64,000 bases of DNA from Penicillus capitatus (GCA_965649825.1 OZ287698.1:1426001-1490000); one strand, 5' to 3'. Numbered from the stretch's first letter, positions 46,465-59,796 are shown. The notes: generated by a model not told the origin, from the letters alone. A program made the numbers and translations.

Positions 46465-47673
46465 ATGTCTGCTTCGGCGTCTTCCTTCGTCTTCCCCAAC
46501 AAGCCTAGTGATCATGCTGACCCTACCACCGATGAAAGTGCGTGTACAACTATCGTTGAACAGACCGCCAGCATTGCGTACTGTAGTCGAAATCCAGTTC
46601 GTCCCGGATTTCCTCCTAAAGAACAAGGCGGTCGAATGCGTTGCCGTTCAATCCGGAGATTCGGCTGCGTTAGACCCTCGTCTCGAATCCATGGCGCTGA
46701 ATTTTGGATGGACGTTCAAAGATGACGAAGCAAGATTTGACGTGGATTCTTCTCTGGCTCTCTTTCGGAAAGATTTCACCGCCGTCGATTTTGTCTGGTG
46801 GGATCACCGTGCATCCAGATGCGGCGCTGTACACTTCTTGTCTCATGACAACAAGGAAGGCACAGGCAGTGGAACAAAAGAGAGCATCAACGTGAAACTC
46901 AACAAGATCCCAGATGCTGTTCATTACTTAGTCGTTGTGGTGAGCGTCTACTCAAAGGACCACGACATCGAAGACATTCGAGACATTTCTCTATCCGTCG
47001 AGAATCCTTCCAATGAACGCCTCGTCGATTACAAGGTCGTGTATGGTGCATTCTGGGAATCTGTCTTTGATGTGACGTGCAGGTGAAAGTGAGAGGAACT
47101 GGAAGAAGTGTATTGCTGGGATGTTTTGTGCGTAAAGCCGAGGCATGGACGTTTCGGGCGCTGTCCGAGTGTGTGTTCTCGCGAACGATTCTGGAGCTGC
47201 TGCACGAACCAACAAATCTGCAAGCAGTACGTGAGATCCAAGCGGCTCCCCGTGTGCGCCGCCGCCTCGTTATACAGCCCACCGAGGGGAAGAATCTGAC
47301 GCCTATGGACTTCACGCTTTTCAAGAAGAGATCGGATCCTTATCTCAAAATCTTTGTCGACGATCGCGTCGTCGTTTCGGAGATCGCGTTCGCGACACTC
47401 AATCCGAAATTCATTTGTCAGCCCATCGATCTCGGCGAAGTCTCGTCCACCTCAGCCAAGGTCATCGAGATTCAGTGCTGGGACTACGACAAATTTACGA
47501 AACACGATATCATGGGAGTGCACAAATTCTGCCTCGGAGGACTGGTGGCCAAAATGAATGCCGGTGAGAATGCTGTCTGGCTGAAGCTCTTTCCATCGGC
47601 CGAGAACATTAAAGACAAAAAGAAGATCACGGGAGACATTCTGTTCAAAGTCCTGGTCGAAGAATTCCAGTAG
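46465..47673 (+). CDS. TerD-C2 fusion protein B
   Basis: Three exons (46465-46507, 46587-47035, 47083-47673) give 360 aa. Exon 1 is 43 nt, as in TerD-C2 protein A, and the next residues align (IEIQFVPDFLLKNK with VHLQPDLPKNAG), which fixed the acceptor. TerD part: LNFGWTFKDDEARFDVDSS, VDFVWWDHRASRC, VHYLVVVVSVYSKDHDIEDI. The C2 part starts VIQPTEGKNLTPMDF, then SDPYLKIFVDDRVV, VIEIQCWDYDKFTKHD and VWLKLFPSAENIK, ending in the same KKKITGDILF strand as the array members. This links the single C2 proteins to the fusion proteins by descent. Confidence 0.82.
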
Positions 47674-47779
47674 CCGATGGATGTCATTCATACCACTTTA
47701 TCTCTCTACTCCATCAGTCACATCACTTATTGATTTTTGATATTGGAAGTTTCTAATCCATGTGACTTCGAATAGATGC

Positions 47780-48402
47780 ATGACGATTGTTGAGTTTCGG
47801 GAGAAAATGAATATTTCGGCCGCGCACTCGTCACGGATTGCATCGAAATTGGCTGCCGCCGAAGAGGCACTGCAGAAGTCAGCGGTGTATTTATCACACT
47901 GAAAGGCGTCATGCGTAATGCACGACAGGCGTGATCTGACGGCGTTTGAAGGGATTCCTGGAACGCGGTTTAAGATCCGCGACGTGACGTCCGACCATAA
48001 GTATCTGCACAAATGGTCGCTGCAAGCGCAAGAAGCTGCGAAGAAGCTGGTCATATGTCGCCTCTTTCTATTCACTCGTCGAGACTTGATCGCACAGGGG
48101 AAGGGGAAGGACGAGGAGGCCGAGAAGGTGTTGCGCGATGCGCGTGTCGTCATTGGCGATGACAAAGTCGACGCAATTCTGATGCTCTCCCAACTGCGTC
48201 AACTGCGCAAGCAAGTTCAACGTCGTCTCGCAATGACGCGCGCACACTACGGTCTGTCAGATTGGGTGAATTTCTCTCGAACGCCTACCGATCTCTGCAG
48301 GGCTTTCATACGAAGTCGAGTTGGAATGGCTCGATGCTCAACAACAATGACAACAACTTAAATGAGTTGAGAAAAGTTCGAGGCGAGTTGAGAAAAGTTT
48401 GA
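47780..48402 (+). CDS. Basic alpha-helical protein of unknown function
   Basis: Four exons (47780-47877, 47929-48049, 48098-48265, 48301-48402) give 162 aa. The splice sites are good and in phase. The protein is mostly helical and basic: ISAAHSSRIASKLAAAEEAL, a FEGIPGTRFKIRDV loop, KWSLQAQEAAKKLGKGKDEE, and LRQLRKQVQRRLAMTRAHYG. It ends with an Asn-rich stretch and two ELRKV units. The last intron is only 35 nt. If it is retained, the frame stays open to a TAA at 48359-48361. No targeting sequence or TM. No family recognised. Confidence 0.55.
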
Positions 48403-48494
48403 GGCGACCAAACGGTCGTGATGTTAAAAAGAAAAACTAGATTTCGGCCCACTTAATGATAATCTTTGCATGACGTCCATAAGAAACGTCTTCT

Positions 48495-49394
48495 TTATGC
48501 GACGGGGTATTTCGCCTTTGCGTCCAGTTTAGCGAGAATCAGCTTGTCCTCGTCCGCCGGTGGAACCGGCGATTTCGACGGAGTTGGTTGGGGAAAGGCA
48601 CATGGACCGACGGCGGTGCAAAATGTGGTGGGATCCAAGATCGCCTTCGTCCCCTGCATTGCCTACAGTTACAGCGCCGTTTAGAACCTCCTTAGCCTAG
48701 AAGATGTCGTTAACGATATACCTGCATCAATGCTCCACCAACAGTCTCCATGCATTTCTTTTTATCCGTCCGAGAGGAACAGATCTTTACGATCTTTTCC
48801 TGAGCCTTGGCAGCGACTTTATCGGAAGTTAGAGTGCCGAGGATGGCTGTTAGGGTTTGTTCGCAAATCTGACAGGCCGCCCCGAACAATCCGTTCTGTC
48901 CCATCACTTCGTAAAAAGGCGGTGGGCAGAAGAAGACGCCAGCGCAGAAACCATCGAGGGAATACTCGGCAATGGAGAAGGCATACGCAAACAAACCAGC
49001 TACGCGCACAGGCATCCATCATCAAGAGAGAAAAGAGAACGCTCCGAACGTACCGAACTGATGGACGAAGAGTTCGCACATGTCTTCGCACAGAGCGACG
49101 GAAATGCACGTCTAGAGCGCCGCTTTCAAAATGATGCGACGCTTCGACTCGGACTTCACCTGCTTGAGGATGGCGTCGATGGTCTTCGTCTCCTTTTCAA
49201 TTGCCTTGAGTTGCATCTCGAGTATTCCTGTTGCCATCTGGCAGAGCGGACACATGTCGAATTGCAGCTTCGCTGCGCACAGGATTCTAGGGTAAATGGG
49301 TGATGGGTGTATGCTTACGAGGCGCCGGATCTGAATTCTCGGCGGCGATGCCGATGAGAGCCAAGGAAAGGCACAAAGCAAGAAGACGCGCCAT
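48495..49394 (-). CDS. Secreted protein with two saposin B domains
   Basis: Five exons (49319-49394, 49160-49272, 49054-49111, 48722-48999, 48495-48653) give 227 aa. A signal peptide (MARLLALCLSLALIGIAA) is followed by two saposin B units. The first runs from FDMCPLCQMATGIL through TCISVALCEDMC to LDGFCAGVFFC. The second runs from ACQICEQTLTAIL through ICSSRTDKKKCMETV to FCTAVGPC. Each keeps six cysteines that would form three disulfides in a lipid-binding helical fold. A Pro/Ser/Lys tail follows. Saposin-like proteins disturb or transfer lipids in the endolysosomal lumen or outside the cell. Without splicing the two halves appear as separate ORFs; the five-exon model restores all twelve cysteines in order. 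Confidence 0.85.
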
Positions 49395-49609
49395 TTCACA
49401 AGCAAACGAGCTGCAACGCGAATGCCGGTTCTCTCCTCGGCTAGCCGCAAAAAAATAACATACGCCTACCAGCCTCAGGCTTTTTCAAGGTCGCAAGCGA
49501 AACGACAGCGTCGCATCATTGCATCGAATGGCGTGAAATCGCTGTTGCTCAACGAGGCAAAAATATATTTGTGGGCAATGCCGTCACATCTTAATGAAAA
49601 GACGCCTTG

Positions 49610-49951
49610 TCAATAACAGCGGGCAGAAGTGTTCGACAGGAATTGCAGGATTGCATGGATCAGCAGTCCACTCTCTCCTTTCTTTGTGTTTCCGGTATAC
49701 AAGTCAAGTATTCTCGCCAAGAAATCCAAAATGTCATCACGTTCCCTCGTTTTCTCAGTTTGCTGCTCCGTGTTCAAAATGATGTCGTCGTCCAAGCAAA
49801 CGCGTTCGATGGAATCTCTCTCCTGAATCGCGCAGTACTGACGAAGACTTCTCAAGATTGCATCGTGCACAGCCCGTGTCCATCGAAGAGATCGGATTTT
49901 GTCAGAGATGACGGAAAGAACGGTCCGGTGCAGCGTGATGCAACGGAGATC
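49610..49951 (-). CDS. Probable exon(s) of an unknown helical protein
   Basis: The minus strand reads DLRCITLHRTVLSVISDK, then RWTRAVHDAILRSLRQYC, ERVCLDDDIILNTEQQTE and ERDDILDFLARILDLYTG to a stop at 49610, with a natural-looking amphipathic composition. A splice acceptor (GTCAATCAG) lies just upstream at about 49952, and a short first exon starting MPLERRTS is possible, but the intron would be only 26 nt. No family was recognised. Confidence 0.35.
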   Translation of the reverse strand, partial: DLRCITLHRTVLSVISDKIRSLRWTRAVHDAILRSLRQYCAIQERDSIERVCLDDDIILNTEQQTEKTRERDDILDFLARILDLYTGNTKKGESGLLIHAILQFLSNTSARCY

Positions 49952-50310
49952 TGATTGACACCTACCTACCTTTAACCAGAGGTCCTTCTCTCCAAAGGCA
50001 TCCCTGAACTAAAAATGAAAGGAACTATCGAAAAGAGGTACCGCGCGATCAACCATAATTCTTTTGTTGACATGTATGCCTTCCAACGACGAAAAGAACT
50101 TCCATTCCAAACCGGACATTTCTTGTATTTGCTATTTGCGTCTTTGCAGACATCTTTGGAGCAGAAGTCAAGTTAACGCTTGTTACTCGAGGTAACGTAT
50201 TATCTCCCCGTCGAGTCAATCGCACAACGACGCTGTGCACAATCACGTTCCTTCGTTCGTCTTTTTCGGAAGGAGGTAAGGGTCGCGTCGTATGCGACGT
50301 TCGTTACACT
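49952..50310. other. Flank of the PNPase fragment
   Basis: No gene was seen. The stretch at about 50255-50310 resembles the DNA just upstream of the PNPase start codon (GGTCG-CGTCGTATG-GACG-TCGTTACA shared with gaps), so it may be the 5' end of the duplicated block. Confidence 0.4.
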
Positions 50311-50943
50311 GGGAGATTTGATGTGTGCAGACATTCCGTGGTTTGGTCCGGTGGGAGCATGCAGAGTTGCCATGATCGATGGCAGTCTTGTTGTCCATCC
50401 TCCCACGCAGTCACTGAGCGACACCCAGATGTCGGTGTTAGTGGCCGGGACACGAGACAGAGTCGTCATGTTCGAGGCCGAGGGTCAGGCGGTACGTCGC
50501 GAACGAAACAAGCACCTGCTGGTTGTGTGTTTGAGTGGCTGGCTGTTCAGATGTCGGTGGATCAAGTGTCCAAGGCGCTGGATCTGGCACACGCCGAGTG
50601 TCGGTCGATGATCGATTCTCAATGGGAGCTCTCTCGCAGAAGACAGCAGAAGAAACGTCAGATCAAGTGCTTTGGTGCAGATCCCGTAGCCGCGGAGAGA
50701 ATCTTGGTATCCTCACAGTGGCTGAGGACTGATGGATGACGGATGGTGTAGAATCTAGCACTGCCAGAGTTCGACAAGCTCTACTCCCTTCCAAGAGACA
50801 AAGCCACAAGTTCAGAACTCCGCAGACAAATCAAGGACGACGTCGAGAAGATCCTCGAGCAGCGCGGTGCCATGCGTTCAGATTTTGCCAGAATCGTATA
50901 GCCTGCATACCAGACACCGCCATCCTGTGCGACATGTGTGTGA
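50311..50943 (+). pseudogene. Truncated duplicate of the PNPase gene
   Basis: Bases 50331-50943 appear identical to 57241-57853, and the 20 bases before differ at two positions. The copy spans the end of PNPase exon 2, intron 2, exon 3, intron 3, exon 4 and 138 nt from the start of intron 4. It lacks the start codon, most of the first RNase PH domain, and everything after the alpha-helical linker, so it cannot encode a working enzyme. Intron identity implies a very recent DNA-level duplication or gene conversion, not retrocopying. An assembly error is an alternative. Confidence 0.85.
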
Positions 50944-51959
50944 CCGGGGATGGAATTGCGCTTGGCACAAGAGATCGAACAACTGAAAAAAGATGGGTAA
51001 TCAAAGGTGCTTTCTCCTGAAGTCCTCGACTGACTCTTCTCGCCACAGAGGTCGCAAGAACAACAAATCCCTCATCAAAACAAGCTTGCTGGAAAGCGAT
51101 TCTTCGTCATTGCTGATCGCATTTCTGCATCGCCATTGCCTGCGCTGGTCTGGCCTCGGGGAACGCCTTCGAGCCATGCTTTTCACGAGGGTGATGTTTA
51201 CGGATTTAGAGAGCTGGATCTCGAAGCTTCACAGGACTGCTTGACGTTGCATGCTGGAACGCAATCTTACTTTGACAAGATCTCACAGCTGCCTGCCAAT
51301 CTGTCTGTTCACTTCATCCCAAGAAGACCTCTCTCACCTCACTGATCCCAGGCAAGAAGATCTCTTCGATATGGAAGCGTCAGTCTTACCTGGAGTTCAT
51401 TCCAGAGCACTCCTGTGCATTGATATCAGGATAAAGATGCTTGACACCTCCGTGCCGTTCATTCTCACACCGATCGTATCGACCCGTTTGGCATGCTGTC
51501 ACATCTCAGGGCCTATCAGATCTGGTCTCTGACAGATCTATAGTTATTTTTTGTGCAAAGTATGCAACGATCGTGACAAGGGCGACAGAAAAGACAGTCT
51601 GCATCCCTCTCAAGCCTTAAGAAAAACTCGAAAAGCTAAAGAAACAATACAAGTTTAAACGCAGAACGTTTGAGGCATATGTTGCCCAATAGTTGTCCTG
51701 TCTGTAAAGATAGACATCTATCACCGAAAGAAACCATCATCTTCTTTCAACCAACGCACAGATTATGCGGCATTCACACAATCGACAGGTTTTCTACATA
51801 GGAAACCCGCTGGGTCCAAAACCCAGCCCAGCTGGTGTGTGAGGAACGCATCGTTGTGCAGTCGCCGATGGGAATGGCGTCCTCGAAGGCTGCTGAACAA
51901 ATGGCGGTTCTGTCCCATACTCATCAATCTCTTGCAGCAAACTCTGCAGAACACAGCCT
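50944..51959. other. Unassigned region, possibly remnant coding
   Basis: Some plus-strand pieces look protein-like (MELRLAQEIEQLKKDG, GDVYGFRELDLEASQDCL, then a Lys-rich EKLEKLKKQYKFKRR), but they sit in different frames separated by stops and no splice model joined them. This is either a decayed gene adjoining the PNPase fragment or noise. The last 400 bases show nothing. Confidence 0.3.
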
Positions 51960-54353
51960 TCATTCTACATTGCCCGTGTTCCTCTCCCTTCTCACTTTGG
52001 TCTCTGCAATGTGATCGACTGGTTCGTATCGCAGAATCGAAAGCTTAAGTCGCTCATCTCCTTGCCAGTTATCGATGTTGGCCTTCACAGTGAAGATCAT
52101 TGTTTTGTAGAGCGCGCAGTTGACAATGGCTTCGGCCTGTTTCGCATCTTCCTGCTCCTTTTCTCTCAATTCGCTCACCGGGATGCCGATGAGGCCTTCG
52201 GCGCAGGAAAAGGCTGTTGCAAAATGCGCATCTGTAAAGTCACTCAGTTTGGTATCCATAGTATATCGCCAATCTGGATCCACATCCTCTCCACATGCCT
52301 CACACATCCATCCACCATGGGATTGCTCCATGACTTTCTTCATGCAAAGTCGTCCGTTTCTCTGAAGAGGACAGCCAGGATAGTAGATTCTGTTTGTCCG
52401 TATGTACGTGGTCGTTGCAAGAACCTGCAAACAAGATGTCAGGGCAATACATGGGGACACTGTGTCACCAACCTCGAAGAAGGATGGCTTTGTCGTTTCC
52501 ACTGTGTTCATGTTGATATCTGACAGATAACTGCGTTGCGCAACACGTACTGGACCGCTCTGTGACAATGATGTGGCAGGTACCTGCATCGCACCTCCTT
52601 CTTGGTACCTAGTCACACAAACAATGGCATTCTGAGTCATGGCCATTGCCGACAGACCATGTGGACAATGTCATAGCTTCGGTAATGTCTGGATCAATTT
52701 CTATTCTTGTGGTATGATTGGCAGACAAGCTCTTTATATTGAAATCGCCAACCCTTGCGCCTAGACGTGCATCCTAATGCGTCTCGCATTCATCCATGAT
52801 CGAGCATACGGGAGACAGCGATGATGTGGATGTGATCATCATTCATCAGTTCTTCAAGCTCATTGCCTTCCTTGACAGCCATGTCATCCCAAAGTGTGAT
52901 CTAACCGAAGACAGTGTAACGACTGATCGCAGAAGAGTGAGGCAGGTGCACTTCAATCGAGCAGTTGGATGTGTCTTTGATTGTGACGCGTCTGATGTCC
53001 ACTTCGTCGCCGTTTCGCTTTGTAATCCGGCGATTGTTTTCGACACTCGTCACGATGCCGATCACATCGACCGGTTTTCCACTATCGATGTGAACAATCG
53101 ATTCGATGGGCTTGAACTGCACAACAGATCTCTCACACTTTTAGCAGCCAGAAGAGTGAGACTATCATACCTGATAGAGAACGTAAGGGATGTTAACGCC
53201 CGCAGCCTCATCTGGAACCAGCTCCACAGTCGAGCTCATACTCAGCCGCATCTCAAAGTTCGTGTCAAAATCTTTAAACCTCTGCATCGAAATCCACGAA
53301 TGAGTAAAATAAGTGTGAGATAGTAACATACCGGATTGCGTATCTCGCTGACATCTGCTCTGGCAATTCTGTATAGCTTGCCGATCTGGACTTTCTCGAA
53401 AAACGTCACAGCCGCTTCATTGAACGCCGTGCATCGCATTTGTCCTTCTTCTGCGTCCAGTAGATCAAACGAAAACAGCTTCCCTGCCAGTACAGATCGC
53501 ATCTTCCGTGTGACACATGACTGCACCTTCTCCACGCTGATTGTGGTATTTCTTCATCATCGTTTTGTTTGTGCACCGTGCCAAAATCGTCCATCTTGCC
53601 GAGTAATTGTTCAGTTGGCTCAAAGGTGTGATGTAGTCATCGTTAGCCATTGGCCTCCCTGCGGCATAGCTTCCACTACTCGGCAACATCGGAGTCGTCG
53701 TCATTGGGAGGCGGTTCGTTCCACCGTGGTCACTAAACGCTTGTCCGAAGTTATCTTGCGCAGATGACGATGAAGGTCCTGAACACACAGAGACACTTGA
53801 GCCTCCTCTGTAGACCCTCTGCAGCGTACCTTGTGTGATCTGACGTCTTGGCGTATCAACTGGAAAGTATCGAGTCTGGGGAGATCGTTGCTGTGGGTTG
53901 ACATAGCTTGCATGGCCCATGTCATACACAGTCGGATTCCCGATCATGGGGCAATGCTGTAGGACTCGGCAGGCAAAGATGATAAACGTCCTATGCAGAA
54001 GATAGCAACGACGCTGATTCTAACCATATGCACACTTTTTGGTGTCGATTCGCGAGAGCTTGTACTCAGTAGCTTCAACCACAGTTCCAGGTAGAGGAGC
54101 GCCGCTCGAGATGGACTGCAACAGCGTCGCCGAGGCTGGACCCGTCAGGAGTACTGGGATGCTGTAGATGCTGTCGCTGACGATTCCCTGGAACCGATCG
54201 CCACGACTTCCGAAAGCCTTTGCCTCTGTACGCCATCATCACGGGAGAAACGTTGTCGGTACGCTTACCAATGAGTTGAAGTCGTAACGGCTCCTTAAAC
54301 GTCATGTTTTCGGCTCGGTGCACCACTTCTGGCAGACGACCTGTCGACAACAT
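51960..54353 (-). CDS. RPA1: Replication protein A large subunit (RPA1/RPA70)
   Basis: RPA is the eukaryotic ssDNA-binding complex in replication, repair and recombination. Ten exons (54269-54353, 54036-54225, 53527-53990, 53332-53483, 53171-53281, 52952-53116, 52810-52900, 52658-52760, 52473-52608, 51960-52424) give 653 aa. The N-terminal OB fold ends in YKLSRIDTKKTFIIFACRVL. A Ser/Thr/Gln linker leads to DBD-A (TPLSQLNNYSARWTILARCTNK, RCTAFNEAAVTFFEK). DBD-B has DVIGIVTSVENNRRITKRNG, ITLWDDMAVKEG and ARVGDFN. DBD-C has a zinc ribbon: CPLQRNGRLCMKK then GGWMCEACGEDV. The C-terminal region ends VDHIAETKVRRERN. Introns 53117-53170 and 52901-52951 hold CACTCTTC-type motifs. The AdK gene ends 52 nt upstream on the same strand. 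Confidence 0.95.
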
Positions 54354-54405
54354 CGCGCGTGTCGAAGACCGTATCCAAAACGCAGAAAATTAAATTAAGA
54401 TGCGT

Positions 54406-55718
<1,313 letters not shown>

Positions 55719-55754
55719 GCTGCGCGCAATGATCATCTCGGCTTCGATGTGTCC

Positions 55755-56290
55755 ATTTGTGTTGATGGGTGGAGTCGCTTATGAGCATTCTGGACCTGCA
55801 ATCATTGTATCCTATGCACTGATCGCTAGCGACTGTACCCATCTCCGGCTTGGATATGACGACATGGATCTCGTCTTCGGCGAATTCGCTTCCTAGTATG
55901 CCCTCCCGTCCGCTGATGAACAGATACGATATCGACCGGTTCCGTTATTAGGATGGCAGCAAGTAGTCTGCCCATGGAATACCTGTTGTCCGTCAGTACA
56001 GTAGCCAAAGGCTTCTCAGATCACCTCCGCACGCTTCTTGGCATGGAGAGCCAGGATTGGCGATCGCGTTTGATGGCGTGGACGAGTGGCGATTGGCGTC
56101 TTGGGTGCTCTGGCAGTGATCCTGTCATCGATCCTATTAGCCTATGGCGTGCGTGAATCGTTTACGTTCGACTGCTTCTTCACGGCGCTGACGATTCTCA
56201 TCATTGTATCCACGATCTTATCGTCGATGGCGATCGACACCCGAACACCGTTGCTCAGTTCACTCGCGTCTGCATTCATGGCTTGAGTGA
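55755..56290 (+). pseudogene. Degenerate cationic amino acid transporter fragment
   Basis: Plus-strand pieces clearly derive from the transporter family of 9.7-23.2 kb: GVAYEHSGPAIIVSYALI, MDLVFGEFAS, SVSTVAKGFSDHLRTLLGM and LLAYGVRESFTF. They correspond to exons 2 and 3, with a remnant intron still ending TTATTAG at about 55952. The Trp codon at the exon 2 end has become TAG, roughly 28 codons of helix 2-3 are missing, and the frame shifts after LLGM. It is inverted relative to the array and about 32 kb from it. It is not expressible as a transporter. Confidence 0.8.
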
Positions 56291-56694
56291 CGTGCCTGTT
56301 CTGAAGGTGGACGCGATGGTCTTGCTGCTGAACTGCCTGCACCGACCTTCGATGTCTGTACATCCGTCTCTATCATCTCGCCTTCTTTTCGCAATGATGC
56401 TCGAATATCTTTATTCTTCCCTCACTTCAATCCCTTCTTCTGCGATCCACTGCCGCCTGTTGGTTTCTTTGGCAGAGAGATCATCAACGATGGCTTGGCA
56501 TCAACATCTCCACTGTCGATGCCCGCAGTATCGTGATAGGACTGCACAGAGTAAGAAGAGACACCGGCACCCCTTCGTTCAGCGTTTACTTATTTCCAGC
56601 GTCCTCTGATCCAGTTTGCGAGCTACTTTCTCATGTGGTCCGTCGTTTCATCATTTTCGGACGGAAAGGTCGTGTCGTATGAGACGATCGTTAC
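56291..56694. other. PNPase upstream region
   Basis: About 400 bases with no recognisable exon; probably the PNPase promoter and possibly further decay of the transporter fragment. Confidence 0.35.
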
Positions 56695-59654
56695 ATGTCG
56701 CTTACCGGTGCATCCGGCACTGCTCTTCCGGTTCGTCCATGCCGCAAAGATCCCCTACCTTCAGCCGTTCGCTTTCGTCCAGTGGCCACGCGGATCGGCG
56801 ATCGTGACGTTGTATGGAAAGCAGATGGTTTTGGCCGTCTCGCCTCCGGCAGCTGTACTCTACATTTTGGCAAAACGACCGTGTTCGCTGCCGCTGTGTG
56901 TCCTGCTGTTCAGACATTTACATTTCACAAAGTGGTCTTTAATGTGGGCGGCCACACTTACCCGAGATACAAAACGTCAGTTGGTGGGTGTAGGTGGAGT
57001 ACAGGGAACGTCTGAGTGCAACGGGACGTTTTCCACACACCAGGGATCGATATGAGAGTCCTGTCAGAGACCGAGAGCTGCGTCTTGGGCGTTGCATCGA
57101 TCGCGCATTGCGTCCTCTCTTTCCTCTTCATATGTCACACGATATCTCTATCAGCACGTCGGTTCTTTCTGCAAGCGCAGACGACGTGGATCCCGTCACA
57201 GTCGCCATCAATGCAACATCGGGAGCTTTGATGTGTTCAGACATTCCGTGGTTTGGTCCGGTGGGAGCATGCAGAGTTGCCATGATCGATGGCAGTCTTG
57301 TTGTCCATCCTCCCACGCAGTCACTGAGCGACACCCAGATGTCGGTGTTAGTGGCCGGGACACGAGACAGAGTCGTCATGTTCGAGGCCGAGGGTCAGGC
57401 GGTACGTCGCGAACGAAACAAGCACCTGCTGGTTGTGTGTTTGAGTGGCTGGCTGTTCAGATGTCGGTGGATCAAGTGTCCAAGGCGCTGGATCTGGCAC
57501 ACGCCGAGTGTCGGTCGATGATCGATTCTCAATGGGAGCTCTCTCGCAGAAGACAGCAGAAGAAACGTCAGATCAAGTGCTTTGGTGCAGATCCCGTAGC
57601 CGCGGAGAGAATCTTGGTATCCTCACAGTGGCTGAGGACTGATGGATGACGGATGGTGTAGAATCTAGCACTGCCAGAGTTCGACAAGCTCTACTCCCTT
57701 CCAAGAGACAAAGCCACAAGTTCAGAACTCCGCAGACAAATCAAGGACGACGTCGAGAAGATCCTCGAGCAGCGCGGTGCCATGCGTTCAGATTTTGCCA
57801 GAATCGTATAGCCTGCATACCAGACACCGCCATCCTGTGCGACATGTGTGTGATGGGCAGCCCGGCTCTGGTTGCGTGTCTAAGACAGATCTTGTTTTCG
57901 GAATTTCGATGGCAGAGAACAGAATTCTGCGGAACAACATTTTGTCAAAAGGCATCCGACTAGACGGACGTCTCACACACGAGATCCGTTCTATGAATTG
58001 TCAAGTGCGGCCAATGCTGTCGCACTCGTTTTGTTAAGTGATGCATATGGTTTGTGTCAGACAAAGCTGTTTCCCATGGTCCACGGTTCAGCATTGTTCG
58101 AGAAAGGCGAAACGCAGTCTCTCTGCACGGCAACGGTGCTGTTCTCTCACTCATGGCACGAAGATGTGCAAGCAGATGTGGCAGTCTAGATCGGAAGCGG
58201 AGTGGACAGACATACAATGCCTGATTTGTTCAACAAGAGAGAAAAGCGTTTAGTCGTGCATTACTCTCTACCAAACTACGCGACAAACCAAATCCGACGA
58301 GTCCAAGGAGTGAATCTCTTAGAGAGGGAATATTGCTTCTTGATCGGTCACTCTTTTCTGTCCCATCTTTCCGTGCAACGCTGAACCTGTTTGTAGAGAA
58401 GGCTCTAGCGGGAGTACTGCCATCTGCCGACGACTTTCCTTTTTCTATGCACCTGATCGTCGACACGATATCGTCCAACGGTTCATCCGCCTTGGTGCGA
58501 AGCTATCCTGTCGATCTCGGAGGGTGGGGTGATATGTGATCCCCGTGACAGACTGCTCTTTGCGGAGGATCTCTGGCTTTGGCGGATGCAGGCGTCCCCC
58601 TTCGATGCTGCATTGCAGGTCTCTTGCTACGTTCCCTCTTGACAGCGTTCGACAGAAGTGTTGCTCAGGAATCAGCGTCGGGATGGTGACAGATGTCGAG
58701 AAAGACTTCTGCGAACATGAAGTCGGAGGCGAGATCTACACCGAAGATACAGCAACTGCCGAAGCAGTCTACCAACAGGCACATCTGCTAACAGGTCTCT
58801 CCACTTGAGGACCTAAAACGCAATCGAGATGGGATCGATTAGATATTCAAGAGATTGAAGATATCCATGGGGATATGGACTTCAAGATTGCTGCCAGCGA
58901 GGACGGTCTAGCAGCCCTTCAACTGGATAGTAAATTACCAGGTAATGCCTGACACATGACGCTCTTCGTCTTTGCACAGTACGGTTTGGCAACCAAGGTG
59001 GGGTCACTCTCGAGACAGTAAAATTGGCATTGGAACAGTCAAGACAGCCAATACAGCAGGTGCTGCGTCGCCTGCAAGAGGAGCTCTCACAGAAAGCGCC
59101 GTCAGAATGTCCGATCGTCGAGAAGACGAATATCAATCGCGAAAACATGGTATCTTCCTCCCGATCGCACAGTCCCTTGCGATTTTACTGTTCTCTGTGT
59201 CAGAGCCTCATCATCGGCAAAGACGGCACACAGATTCGGAAACTGGAGGACGAAACCGGCGTCCAATTGATACTGCAGTCAACAGGCGATGCAGCCATCT
59301 ACGCTCGGACGGCCGACCAGATGAAGCAAGCCAAAAAGCGGATCCTCGATCTACAAGGACTCACCATCCACGAAGGCATTTCACCCCACCGCTTGCCATC
59401 TCATCCATCGATGACATATTGGATGGCACACAGGTGCTGTGTACGAAGCCAAGGTTGTACAGCTCTTGGACTACGGTGCCTATGTGGAGCTACCCAATGG
59501 ATTCAACGTTTTGCTACATATCTCACAACTGGCACACGATCGTTTTGCCTCAGTGAAAGATATCTTGAAAGAGGGTCAGCTCGTAAATGTAAAGTGCATT
59601 GGGAGAGATGACCATGGAAATATACTCCTCTCTCGAAAGGAGCTTTTGGAATGA
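56695..59654 (+). CDS. Polynucleotide phosphorylase (organellar 3'-5' exoribonuclease)
   Basis: Fourteen exons (56695-56907, 56994-57401, 57461-57616, 57662-57805, 57885-58004, 58061-58135, 58190-58346, 58397-58494, 58552-58618, 58669-58794, 58843-58941, 58980-59149, 59204-59375, 59434-59654) give 741 aa. PNPase phosphorolytically degrades RNA in plastids and mitochondria. The basic, Pro-rich N-terminus (about 35 aa) may be a targeting peptide. Core motifs: [40 protein letters not shown], the helical linker to [15 protein letters not shown], the second RNase PH domain ([59 protein letters not shown]), KH ([14 protein letters not shown]) and S1 ([32 protein letters not shown]). Intron 13 has a GC donor. 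Confidence 0.93.
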
Positions 59655-59723
59655 GATGTGATGCTGTGTGTGGATGGTGTTGTTTGTGTAAATACGAATG
59701 CTTCCGGTTAATTGTATCGAATC

Positions 59724-59796
59724 GCACACGTGGCGCAATGGATAGCGCATCTGACTTCGGATCAGAAGGTTGGGGGTTCGAGTCCCTTCGTGTGCA
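59724..59796 (+). tRNA. tRNA-Arg (anticodon TCG)
   Basis: The cloverleaf is complete. The acceptor arm GCACACG pairs with CGTGTGC. The D arm is GCGC-AATGGATA-GCGC. The anticodon stem TCTGA/TCAGA has loop CTTCGGA, and the T loop is TTCGAGT. It has no intron and no encoded CCA. The T stem relies on two G-T pairs. Confidence 0.93.

Noticed and set aside
48710-49450. Two separate small saposin-like genes
   Set aside because: Splicing yields one protein with a signal peptide and two complete six-cysteine saposin units in order.
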